Below, piece by piece: positions 49,837 through 57,974 of a stretch of DNA of 64,000 nt. The position numbers were made by a program, and so were the translations under genes. Source of the stretch: Gemmatimonadota bacterium (GTDB lineage: Bacteria > Gemmatimonadota > Gemmatimonadetes > Gemmatimonadales > Gemmatimonadaceae); the NCBI GenBank assembly GCA_021299375.1, contig JAJTGR010000003.1, positions 35,036 to 99,035 of the forward strand, read 5' to 3'. Position 1 is the stretch's first letter; each line of letters begins with the position of its first letter. The notes beneath the pieces are model-generated. The model saw nothing but the letters and a program-made list of their open reading frames with translations. It was not told the DNA's origin and searched no databases.

Positions 49837-50022
49837 CAGTTGTCAGTCATCCCGACGGCCCAACCGTCGGCTCTTGTGGCGCCCACCTGGCGCCGGGTCG
49901 CGTCGTAGCGCGGGTCACCCGCCCGCGCTTAATTGCGACGTCCCGCGTCAGACGCCTCGGCGACCGACGCCGGAACCTAGTCGCTTCCGGACCGAAAACC
50001 CAACACCGCCCCGCGCCCGGTC

Positions 50023-51213
50023 ATGCCGCTGTCCTTCCAGCCGTCCCCGAACATTGCGCGTCTCAAGGAGTCCGCCACGCTGGCGGTGGCCGCCAAGGCC
50101 CGCGCGCTCAAGGCCCAGGGCATACCGGTCATTGATCTCGGGGCGGGCGAGCCGGATTTCGACACGCCAGCGTTCATCCGCCGCGCGGCGGCCGCCGCCG
50201 TGGAAGCGGGGGCGACGCGATATACCAACACCGAGGGCATCCTGCCCCTGCGCGAGGCGATCGCCGCCGACGCCAACCGCATCGAGGGCCAGAGTGTGCC
50301 GGTGACCCCGGCTGAGGTGGTGGTGTCGAACGGCTCGAAGCAGTCGCTCTACAATGCGTGCGTGTGCTGCTTCGGCCCGGGTGATGAGGTGCTCATCCCC
50401 ACGCCGGCGTGGACGAGTTACTTCGAGATGGTCGACCTGGCGCGCGCTGTCGCGGTGCCGGTGGTGGGCGATCCCGCCAATTCGCTCAAGGTCACGGCTG
50501 CGATGCTCGCCGCCGCCGCTACGCCGCGCACGCGGGGGCTGATGCTCAACTCCCCGAGCAATCCCACCGGGGCCGTGTATTCGCGCGAGGAGCTGGCGTC
50601 GATTCTCACGCTCGCCGCCGACCGCGGGTGGTGGGTGATCGCCGACGAGATCTACCGGCGTATTGCCTACGAGGGGGGCGCCCTGTCGGCGCTCGAGATC
50701 GCACCCACGCGTGACAACCTCATCGTGATCAACGGCGTGGCCAAGGCGTACGCGATGACCGGCTGGCGCATCGGCTGGTCGATCGCGCCGCCGGCGGTCT
50801 CCAAGGCCATGACGGCCTTCCAGGGACACACGACCTCGAACGCGGCCGCGGTGTCGCAGCACGCCGCGTTGGCGGCGCTGGTCGAGCGCGAGCAGGCCGA
50901 CGCCGCCGTGTCGCACATGGTGCAGTCGTTCCGCCAGCGCCGCGACGCGGTCCTCGCGGCGCTGGCGCCATTTCCGAGCGTGCGCCATGTGCACCCGCAG
51001 GGGGCCTTCTACCTGTACGTGAACGTCGAAGGGTTCCGGGGAGCGCACGATCCCGGCGCGGCCTTCGCCGCCGCGGTGCTCGACGAGCACCAGGTCGCCA
51101 TCGTGCCCGGCAACGCGTTCGGGACCCCGGGTTGGATTCGCGCGAGCTACGCCACGACCGAGTCGATTGCGGTCGAGGGGCTCACGCGCGTTGCCCGCTG
51201 CCTCACCGCCTGA
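50023..51213 (+). CDS. Aspartate aminotransferase-like PLP enzyme (class I/II), 396 aa
   Basis: A fold type I aminotransferase of the I-gamma group: IDLGAGEPDFDTPAFI, YTNTEGILPLREAI, the YNACVCC region, LNSPSNPTGAVYS, the IADEIYRRI Asp-Tyr region, the PLP lysine in GVAKAYAMTGWRIGW, and the substrate arginine near the C-terminus (WIRASYATT). The enzymes of this group use aspartate, prephenate or aromatic amino acids. Sequence alone does not fix the substrate. It is 18 bp upstream of a stand-alone RAM domain gene, likely in one operon. Confidence 0.9.
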   Translation: MPLSFQPSPNIARLKESATLAVAAKARALKAQGIPVIDLGAGEPDFDTPAFIRRAAAAAVEAGATRYTNTEGILPLREAIAADANRIEGQSVPVTPAEVVVSNGSKQSLYNACVCCFGPGDEVLIPTPAWTSYFEMVDLARAVAVPVVGDPANSLKVTAAMLAAAATPRTRGLMLNSPSNPTGAVYSREELASILTLAADRGWWVIADEIYRRIAYEGGALSALEIAPTRDNLIVINGVAKAYAMTGWRIGWSIAPPAVSKAMTAFQGHTTSNAAAVSQHAALAALVEREQADAAVSHMVQSFRQRRDAVLAALAPFPSVRHVHPQGAFYLYVNVEGFRGAHDPGAAFAAAVLDEHQVAIVPGNAFGTPGWIRASYATTESIAVEGLTRVARCLTA

Positions 51214-51231
51214 CCCTCCACGGAGCTGCTG

Positions 51232-51510
51232 ATGATTACCACGATCGTGTTGGTGCAGGCCGATCCGCGCAGCATCCCCGAATGCGCCGTCGCGTTGGCG
51301 GGGATTGCCGGAGTGGCCGAGGTGTACTCGGTGTCTGGCGCATGGGACCTCGTCGCCATCGTGCGCGTGCCCGATCTCGAGCGCATCGCGACGGTGGTGA
51401 CGCAGGAGTTCGCCAAGGTACCGGGGATCATGCGGACGCAGACGCTCACGGCATTCCGGGCGTACAGCCGGAATGACCTCGAACAGGCGTGGGACATCGG
51501 CGTGGAGTGA
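51232..51510 (+). CDS. Stand-alone Lrp/AsnC ligand-binding (RAM) domain protein, 92 aa
   Basis: The whole protein is an AsnC_trans_reg (RAM) domain: ITTIVLVQADPRSIPECAVALAGIAGVAEVYSVSGAWDLVAIVRVPDLERIATVV. It lacks the helix-turn-helix that Lrp proteins carry in front. Such stand-alone RAM proteins bind amino acids and form decamers or bind other Lrp proteins. Being 18 bp after the aminotransferase gene suggests amino acid sensing linked to that enzyme. Confidence 0.88.
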   Translation: MITTIVLVQADPRSIPECAVALAGIAGVAEVYSVSGAWDLVAIVRVPDLERIATVVTQEFAKVPGIMRTQTLTAFRAYSRNDLEQAWDIGVE

Positions 51511-51675
51511 CGGACGGCGGGGCGGCGGATCACGTTCGTGATGGCCACGACCCGGGCCACGCCGTCACGAGACCGGACGTGTTCGGCCCGCCAACGTCAC
51601 TGCCGACGCGCGGTACGACCTGATGCCGCTGGCCATGACAAGGGGCAGGCGATCACCCGCCCCGCGCCGTGTACC

Positions 51676-52662
51676 TCACCCCTGGCACCGTTGGCGCTCG
51701 TACGTGAACACCTCGGTCCATGCGTCGGCCCGAAAGCGCAGCGCATAGGTGACGAGGGGAAACGCGTCGGCGTGCAGCCCGAAGAACAGTTCGCGCTTGC
51801 CGTCGCCGTCGGCGTCGAGGAAACCGAGAAAGCGGCGGCGCGGGGGGGTGCGGTTGTTCCCCAGCGTACTGAACGTGTACGACGGCTTGTAGCCGTAGAG
51901 CCCCTTGTCCATCACCACGATCAACTGTCGAGGCCGCGGTGTGGGGTATGGCCGGATGCTGTCGGAGACCACCTCCGGGTCGTCGTAGGTCACGACGATG
52001 GTTGGCGTCGCGGAGGCACCGGTGGACGCCACGAATACCTGACGCCGGTAGCGCGAGATCATCGAGAGCGGGACCCCGGCGGTCGGCGCGATGAGGGTGG
52101 GGATGGTCTCAAGTGCCTGCTGGATGGTGCCGTCGCGGAGACCGGCGGGTGCCGGGCGCGCGGGCGGGTCACCGGAGGTGAGGAGCTCCACGCCTTCCGG
52201 TATCGGGACCAGGGCAGCGGGGAGGACGACGGTGCAGCGGGACACCGTATCGAGCGGCGCGCCCTCCCACATGCCACGGGTCGACGCCACCGGCGCCAAC
52301 GGTTCGTTCGCCCGATACGGGATGAGTGCGGCACCGCGCTGCAGGTAGGCCAGGTCGAACGCGCGCCAGCCGCGATTGCCCAGAGTGAGCGCGCGCAGCC
52401 CGCGCGCCCCGATCGTCGCAATGGGCACGGCCCGCGGGCCGCCCGGCTCGCCGCGGACGACCCGATACAGGACACTCGGCTTGCCGGCCAGGAGGGTGCT
52501 ATCCCCCTGCCAGGCCGGGTCGTCGGTCCCGAGCGTGCCCTTGAGCGTGGTCTGGACACGCTCGCAGGCACCGAGCGGCGCCGACAACGAGGCCAGGCAA
52601 GCGGCTGTCCCCAGCCTGCGGAGCAGGCACCATCGGTGGTGCGCGGTGGAAATCGTGGGCAT
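51676..52662 (-). CDS. Lipoprotein of unknown function, 328 aa
   Basis: Three ATGs occur in a row (52668, 52665, 52662); AGAG is best spaced for the third. The signal ends at SAPLGAC (Cys33). The mature protein is mostly beta-rich. Near the C-terminus GFLDADGDGKRELFFGL is a calcium-binding-like DxDxDG loop as in FG-GAP/EF-hand-like repeats, followed by YALRFRADAWTEVFTYERQ. No family is recognised. It is divergent from nurA with about 110 bp between. Confidence 0.7.
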   Translation of the reverse strand: MPTISTAHHRWCLLRRLGTAACLASLSAPLGACERVQTTLKGTLGTDDPAWQGDSTLLAGKPSVLYRVVRGEPGGPRAVPIATIGARGLRALTLGNRGWRAFDLAYLQRGAALIPYRANEPLAPVASTRGMWEGAPLDTVSRCTVVLPAALVPIPEGVELLTSGDPPARPAPAGLRDGTIQQALETIPTLIAPTAGVPLSMISRYRRQVFVASTGASATPTIVVTYDDPEVVSDSIRPYPTPRPRQLIVVMDKGLYGYKPSYTFSTLGNNRTPPRRRFLGFLDADGDGKRELFFGLHADAFPLVTYALRFRADAWTEVFTYERQRCQG

Positions 52663-52737
52663 CATCATCACTCTGGCAGTTTCGTCCGTTCGCCCCCGGA
52701 AGTCCACCGGAAATCCATCCGTTGTCGACACCCCCTG

Positions 52738-52766
52738 TTGTGCCGGTCATTCGGCTGCGCTAGCCT
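52738..52766 (+). promoter_or_regulatory. Candidate promoter of the nurA-herA-mre11-rad50 operon
   Basis: TTGTGC (52738-52743) and TAGCCT (52761-52766) are spaced by 17 bp, and the -10 box ends 8 bp before the GTG at 52775, so the message would be leaderless or nearly so. Confidence 0.4.
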
Positions 52767-52774
52767 CCCCCCCC

Positions 52775-53839
52775 GTGATTGCCGCCGAGCCCGCCGCCAT
52801 GCCCGCTGCTGCACCGCCCGCCGCCGTGCCGCCGTCGCTGCGCGTCGCCCTGCGGGCCCTGCGCCCGGTCCTCGGTGACGGCCTCCGGGTTGGTGAGGAC
52901 ACGCCGACGCTCGAGCACCTGGCGATGCGGGCCGATCCGCCCGCGGTGGCGGGCTGCCTTGCGCTCGAGTCGGGCGCGTCACGGCGCCTGCCTGTCGCGG
53001 CGGCGCCACTCATCGCTGGCTTTCTCGATGGCATCCAGCGCAGTCGCCTCGTCGGCCACGTCCACGGGACCCCTGTCGTGCTGGCGACGGTGGCCGCGGC
53101 CATCCGTGTGCGGCACGAGCGGCAGTTGCAGGCGTGGGCTACCCCGCTCGTGGAGCGGCGCCTGTTCGTGTCGCGGCGCGCGGTGGGTGAGGCGGCCTGG
53201 GCCGCGGTGGACGCGTCCGGCGTGCCGATCACCGATTTGTCGCCTCCGGAGACGGGCTCCGAACCGGCCGACCTCCCCGAGCACCCGCACCTGCTGCGGG
53301 CCCGGGCGCTCGATCAGGTCGCGCTCGACCGTGAACGCCTCGAGCGCCAGCTCGCGGCCCAGTGGTGTGCCACGGAGTCCCGCTGGCTGTGGATTGACGG
53401 CGGTCTCGCCGGCAACCTCGCGATCACCGCCGCCGCCCCGGCGTTCGGGGTGGTGAAGTCCCACGCCACGCTCTACGGCGACGCCGCCGCCCTGCGCATG
53501 GTGCTCGCCCTTCGCGAGGGAGAGCGCTCGCCGGCGTTCCTGGTCGGGCATCGTCCGCGTCGGGCGGTTGCAAGTTGGTACCTGCGCCTGCGTGACGCGG
53601 CGCACGGCGACCCACTCTTCGGCCTCGTGCGCGTTGAAATCGCGCCGCCCGCCACGCTGCTCGACCCGGAGATTGCCACCGCCGATGGACGTGAGGCCTT
53701 CACCCTGCACGTGGACCGCCTGTCGTCGGCGATTTTGCTTGAACGCGCTCCGATATCCCTGCCCGATGCGCGCTGGGATACGCTCACATACGGTGTTCAC
53801 GCCTGTGAACGCTATCTGCAGGCCGTTATCGGCTCGTGA
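52775..53839 (+). CDS. nurA: NurA-type 5'-3' nuclease (DNA end resection)
   Basis: NurA works with the HerA translocase and Mre11/Rad50 to resect DNA double-strand breaks. The family hallmarks are visible: the N-terminal metal-site FLDGIQRSRLV (Asp85) followed by HVHGTPVVLATVAAAIR, the middle WLWIDGGLAGN and the AFGVVKSHATLYG region, with a C-terminal HACERYLQAVI. Starting at the GTG at 52775 gives 354 residues; an ATG at 52799 would remove 8. The herA gene starts 12 bp after its stop. The adjacency of nurA and herA is the main reason for the call, as NurA sequences are weakly conserved. Confidence 0.82.
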   Translation: MIAAEPAAMPAAAPPAAVPPSLRVALRALRPVLGDGLRVGEDTPTLEHLAMRADPPAVAGCLALESGASRRLPVAAAPLIAGFLDGIQRSRLVGHVHGTPVVLATVAAAIRVRHERQLQAWATPLVERRLFVSRRAVGEAAWAAVDASGVPITDLSPPETGSEPADLPEHPHLLRARALDQVALDRERLERQLAAQWCATESRWLWIDGGLAGNLAITAAAPAFGVVKSHATLYGDAAALRMVLALREGERSPAFLVGHRPRRAVASWYLRLRDAAHGDPLFGLVRVEIAPPATLLDPEIATADGREAFTLHVDRLSSAILLERAPISLPDARWDTLTYGVHACERYLQAVIGS

Positions 53840-53851
53840 CCGGATCGCCTC

Positions 53852-55822
53852 GTGACTCCTGAGCCCTCGACCACGCCCCTGGGGCGCGTTGTCGCCACCG
53901 AGCGGCGTCCGAACACGCCGCACGAATTCCACTTCTGGACGGCCGTCGACTCGCCAGTCGGCATCGGGACCATCGTGCGCGTCGATGGTCCGGCGCCCGT
54001 CGGGGCCGTGATTCCCCGCATCTACGGCGTGGTGGTCGACGGGTTCAGCTACTCGGACCTGCAGTCGCCGCTGCACGACGTGCTCGGACACGACGGACGC
54101 CCGGACGGCGGGCTGGCAGTACCCACCGATCGCACTGAGATCCGGCTCTACACGGCCCACGTGCTGCGACACGTCCCTGAAGAGCCGCTGCAGCCCGTGC
54201 CGCTCGGCGTCGTGCACCTCGCCGACGATGCGGACGTGGCCGTGGCGCTGCGCATGGACGGCTACCTTGGCGGCGCGCAATCCACTGGCATCCCCGTGGG
54301 CGTCTATCGCGCCGGCGGCATGCAGGCGCCCATCTTCCTCGATGCCGACTTCCTCGTTGGTCCGGAGGCGGCCCACCTCAACATCGCCGGCGTGTCGGGC
54401 CTCGCCACCAAGACGAGCGCGATCGAGTGGTTGCTGCAATCGATCTTCACGCACTTCCCGGCCCATCGCGGTCGGGTGGCGGCCGTGTGCTTCAACGTGA
54501 AGGGCCCCGATCTCTGCTTCCTCGACCAGCCCGGCCGTCTCGAGGAAGGGGACCGCGCGCTCTATGCCATGCTCGCGGTGCCGCCAACCCCCTTCGGCAA
54601 CGTGCAGTACTTCGCCCCCTACACGGCCCGGGGGTATGCCCTCAACACCTTGCGCTCCCACCCGGATCTCGCGGACAGTGTCACGCCCCTGACGTGGGGG
54701 CTCAGCGAGGTGCTGCAGTACGCCGAGGTGCTGCTCAACAAGGACGACATCGACGCCAAGGCCGACGCCCTCATCGACTTCATTCGCGAGCGGGTCGTGG
54801 GCCGCGAGTTCGAGGAGGCGGGGTTCAGCCGCACGCACCGCGTCCAGTCGTTCGCCGATCTCGATGCCTGGTTCCGCGACGTGCTGCGCAAGCTCGAGGA
54901 GAGCAACGGCGACACATGGCGCACGCATCACGCGGCCACCATCCGCAAGGTGCGCAACCGTCTCTCGAACCTCTCCACGCGCTGCGCCGGCCTGATCACC
55001 GACGATGGTCTGGCGTCGGACCTGCCATTCGGGAGCTTCGCGGATCGCGCGGTGTACGTGGTGGATGTCGCCAATGTGGAGGAGGCGGCGCAGGACCTGG
55101 TGTTCGCGCGGGTGGTCTCCCGCCTGCGCGAGCATCTCGAGCGGCGCGACCTCGGCGTCGACCACGTCATCGTCTTCGTCGATGAGCTCAACAAGTACGC
55201 AGCACATGACGGCCCCGACACCTACGTCCGCAAGATGCTGCTCGATATCGCCGAACGCGGGCGGTACCTCGGGCTGGTGCTCTTCGGCGCCGAACAGTTC
55301 CGCTCGCAGGTACACCGCCGGGTGGTCGGCAACGCTGGCACGAGCCTGTTCGGTCGCATGGACGCCGACGAACTGGCGATGCCGGGCTATCAGGTGCTGA
55401 GCCCGGCCGTCAAGGCGCGGCTGGCCACCCTCGACAAGGGGCAGCTCATGGTGCGGCACCCGCACTTCACCCAGCCCATCTTCGTGCGCTTTCCGCGCCC
55501 CGCCGTGATGTCGGGCCGGGACGGGGTGGAGCGCTACCCGCAGGCTCCCGAGCCCACGCTGGCACAGGCGGTCACGCGGGACCTTCGGCGCCTCGACCAT
55601 GGCATTGCCCTTGGCTGGGTGCAGGAGACCATCATGCTGTACGACGAACCCGTCGTGCTCGCCGCACGCAACGCCGTGCTGCGCGCCCGTCCTGACGACG
55701 CACGCCGCGCCTTCGTGCGCGAGTTGCAGCGGCGGGCGCTGCCCACGGCCCGCGCGGCAGACGTGGTGGCACCACCGGTGCGCCCCCTGCGGGCCTTTTC
55801 GCCCGACGAGTACGGCGGCTGA
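53852..55822 (+). CDS. herA: HerA-type DNA translocase ATPase (FtsK/HerA superfamily)
   Basis: The 656-residue protein has the HerA layout: an N-terminal barrel (HAS-barrel, about 5-150, IGTIVRVD ... GAVIPRIYGVV), a RecA-like ATPase with a Walker A variant GVSGLATKTS (180-189, Lys187) and Walker B VIVFVDELNKYA (Asp444, Glu445). Arg-rich region near FGRMDADELAMPGYQVL precedes the C-terminal helical part. HerA forms a hexamer that moves along DNA and stimulates NurA. The gene starts at a GTG 12 bp after nurA and its stop overlaps the next start by one base (TGATG). Confidence 0.88.
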   Translation: MTPEPSTTPLGRVVATERRPNTPHEFHFWTAVDSPVGIGTIVRVDGPAPVGAVIPRIYGVVVDGFSYSDLQSPLHDVLGHDGRPDGGLAVPTDRTEIRLYTAHVLRHVPEEPLQPVPLGVVHLADDADVAVALRMDGYLGGAQSTGIPVGVYRAGGMQAPIFLDADFLVGPEAAHLNIAGVSGLATKTSAIEWLLQSIFTHFPAHRGRVAAVCFNVKGPDLCFLDQPGRLEEGDRALYAMLAVPPTPFGNVQYFAPYTARGYALNTLRSHPDLADSVTPLTWGLSEVLQYAEVLLNKDDIDAKADALIDFIRERVVGREFEEAGFSRTHRVQSFADLDAWFRDVLRKLEESNGDTWRTHHAATIRKVRNRLSNLSTRCAGLITDDGLASDLPFGSFADRAVYVVDVANVEEAAQDLVFARVVSRLREHLERRDLGVDHVIVFVDELNKYAAHDGPDTYVRKMLLDIAERGRYLGLVLFGAEQFRSQVHRRVVGNAGTSLFGRMDADELAMPGYQVLSPAVKARLATLDKGQLMVRHPHFTQPIFVRFPRPAVMSGRDGVERYPQAPEPTLAQAVTRDLRRLDHGIALGWVQETIMLYDEPVVLAARNAVLRARPDDARRAFVRELQRRALPTARAADVVAPPVRPLRAFSPDEYGG

Positions 55823-56742
55823 TGCACCGCGGGATCCGGCGAGCCCTCGTGCTGTGGGGCGGGCTACTTGCCCCGTGCGTGGCCGGCGCCCAGCGCGCCC
55901 CCGCACGCCTGGGCGCTCCCGAGGGTGTGCAGCTCACCGTGCGCCCCCGGGTGGGCGACACGCTGCGCCTGCAGGTCGAGCAGACGGTGGAGATGCACGG
56001 GCGGCGCGTCAGCGGGGCTACCGTGAGTGGGTTGCCGGGAACGCGCGGGACAGCGCCGGAGCCGGCATACGGGCCGCGCGCTGATCGCGCCAACAGTCGG
56101 CTTACGCGCCTGCAGCTGTTTGCACATTCACTGGTGGAAGCGAGTGACCTGTCGGTGACGACGTTGCTGGCCACCACCGACTCGATCACGATGTGGGCAG
56201 GGAGTCCGGGTGATGCGCAGGAGCCGCAGGCGATGGCGGTGCCCGAGGACGCCCGGCAGGTCCGGGTGCGGGTCACCCCCGATGGCGCCATGCGGTTGAG
56301 CGATCCGCCCCCAGGGGCCACGACCCTGGGCCGCACGCTGGCCTCCGTGCCCGGATTGCTTCCCGTGGGGCCCGTTACCGTTGGGAGCGTCTGGACCCGC
56401 GACATGGTGTTGCCGTCGCTTCCGCTGAGCGGCTTCCGCGCCGATGGCGTCGTGCAGGCACGGCTGCGCCTCGATTCCCTGACGCGCGGCGGGCGCGATG
56501 CCTGGATTTCGATCTCCGGCCTGCTGCGCCGCGATGGGGCGGCCCGGGAGCTGCCGGCGGGCACGCGGATCATCACGGCCGGCACGATCCGTGGCACCAT
56601 GCACGTCGACCGGGAGCGGGCGTGGATCGTGGACGCTCGCACGGTACTCGACGTGCAGTCGGAGGTCGCGCCTGGGCCCGCCGCCACCGGGACGCCGATG
56701 CTGCTCGACCTGCGCATCGTGCAGCAGGTCCGCGTGCGCTGA
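55822..56742 (+). CDS. Secreted protein of unknown function inside the DNA end-resection operon, 306 aa
   Basis: It begins with a Sec signal peptide (MHRGIRRALVLWGGLLAPCVAGAQR) and has no membrane segment beyond it. The mature chain is beta-rich, with VGDTLRLQVEQTVEMHGR near the start and a region GTIRGTMHVDRERAWIVDARTVLDVQSEV near the end; no family recognised. Its ATG overlaps the herA stop (TGATG), so it is translationally coupled to a cytoplasmic DNA translocase gene, which is unexpected for a secreted protein. A new promoter lies just after it, in front of the mre11 gene. Confidence 0.75.
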   Translation: MHRGIRRALVLWGGLLAPCVAGAQRAPARLGAPEGVQLTVRPRVGDTLRLQVEQTVEMHGRRVSGATVSGLPGTRGTAPEPAYGPRADRANSRLTRLQLFAHSLVEASDLSVTTLLATTDSITMWAGSPGDAQEPQAMAVPEDARQVRVRVTPDGAMRLSDPPPGATTLGRTLASVPGLLPVGPVTVGSVWTRDMVLPSLPLSGFRADGVVQARLRLDSLTRGGRDAWISISGLLRRDGAARELPAGTRIITAGTIRGTMHVDRERAWIVDARTVLDVQSEVAPGPAATGTPMLLDLRIVQQVRVR

Positions 56743-56765
56743 GCCCGACGGCGGGGCGCACCGGT

Positions 56766-56771
56766 TACTTT
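56766..56771 (+). promoter_or_regulatory. Candidate leaderless -10 box for mre11/sbcD
   Basis: TACTTT ends 5 bp before the ATG at 56777, after the stop of the secreted-protein gene. GGGGG in the gap could also serve as a weak ribosome site. Confidence 0.35.
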
Positions 56772-56776
56772 GGGGG

Positions 56777-57973
56777 ATGCGCCTGGTTCACCTCGCCGAC
56801 CTGCATCTCGGATTCCGCCAATACCAGCGCCTGACGCCGACGGGGATCAACCAGCGTGAGGCCGATGTCGCGGCCACCATGCAGCGCGCGGTGGCGCAGA
56901 TCATCGAGCGGGCCCCCGACCTGATCGTCATCGGCGGTGACATCTTCCACACCGTCCGCCCCTCCAATCCAGCCATCCTCCACGCCTATCGCGCGTTCAT
57001 GCAGCTGCGGGCGCAGTTGCCGGCAACGCCGATCGTCATGGTCGCCGGCAACCACGATGCACCGCGGACCGCCGAGACGGGGTGCATTCTGCGCCTGTTC
57101 CGCGAGATCGGCGTGCACGTCGCCGATGCGAGGGCCGAGCTGTTCACGTTCGCGGCACAGTCCCTCGCCGTGCTGGCCGTCCCCGATGTGCCCGGCATGG
57201 TGCGGCCCGCGCTCCTGCCCCCAGCCGGATTCGAGCACCGGGTCCTGCTGCTGCATGGTGAGGTTGCCGGGCTGTTGCCGGCCCACGCCGCCGCGGCCGA
57301 CCGGGCCGCCATCGAGATCCAGCCGCACGAACTGCATGCCGACCAGTGGAGCTACGTCGCCCTCGGACACTATCACGTGTACCGGCAGGTCGCGCCGGGG
57401 GCCTTCTACAGCGGCTCGATCGACTACACCAGCAGCAATCCCTGGGGCGAGCTGCGTGAGGAGCGCGAGCAGCGCGTACCCGGCAAGGGCTTCATCGAAC
57501 ACGACCTCGTCACCGGCGCGCATCGCTTTCATCCCGTCGCCCCGTCTCGGCCGCTGCTCGACCTCGAACCGATCGATGCGAGTGGCATGAGCGCGGCCGA
57601 TCTCGACGGCGCCATCCGGGCCCGCGTCGACTCGGCGGCTGGTGGTATCGACGAGCGCGTGGTGCGGGTGACCGTGCGCAACGTGGCACGCCATGTCGTG
57701 CGTGCGCTCGACCACGCGGCCTTGCGTGAGTACCGCAAGCGGGCCATGCACTTCCACCTCGACACGCGACGCCCCGAGCCGCTGGCGCGTGGCCAGGGAG
57801 GCGGCAGCGGTGCGAGCCGTCGGGCCACCTTGCCGGAGATCGTCGCTGAACGCCTGCGGGAGCGGGCACTACCGGCGGGCGTCGACCGCGACCAGCTGGT
57901 AGCGCTCGGGCTGCGCTACCTGCAGCAGGCGGAAGACGCCGCCGTGGCGGCCATGCCCGTGCTCGAGAGCTGA
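56777..57973 (+). CDS. sbcD: Mre11/SbcD-type DNA repair exonuclease
   Basis: The 398-residue calcineurin-like phosphoesterase has all five metal-site motifs: LADLHLG (Asp8, His10), GGDIFH (Asp55), GNHDAP (92-97), LLHGEVAG and ALGHYHVYR. With Rad50 it forms the double-strand break processing nuclease that trims and opens blocked ends. The stop is followed by the rad50 start after 1 bp, the classical pairing. The ATG at 56777 is chosen over a longer frame that overlaps the secreted-protein gene. Confidence 0.95.
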   Translation: MRLVHLADLHLGFRQYQRLTPTGINQREADVAATMQRAVAQIIERAPDLIVIGGDIFHTVRPSNPAILHAYRAFMQLRAQLPATPIVMVAGNHDAPRTAETGCILRLFREIGVHVADARAELFTFAAQSLAVLAVPDVPGMVRPALLPPAGFEHRVLLLHGEVAGLLPAHAAAADRAAIEIQPHELHADQWSYVALGHYHVYRQVAPGAFYSGSIDYTSSNPWGELREEREQRVPGKGFIEHDLVTGAHRFHPVAPSRPLLDLEPIDASGMSAADLDGAIRARVDSAAGGIDERVVRVTVRNVARHVVRALDHAALREYRKRAMHFHLDTRRPEPLARGQGGGSGASRRATLPEIVAERLRERALPAGVDRDQLVALGLRYLQQAEDAAVAAMPVLES

Positions 57974-57974
57974 G

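Noticed and set aside
52979..55906. 975-residue reverse frame opposite nurA/herA
   Set aside because: The forward genes carry Walker and nuclease motifs; the reverse frame has none.
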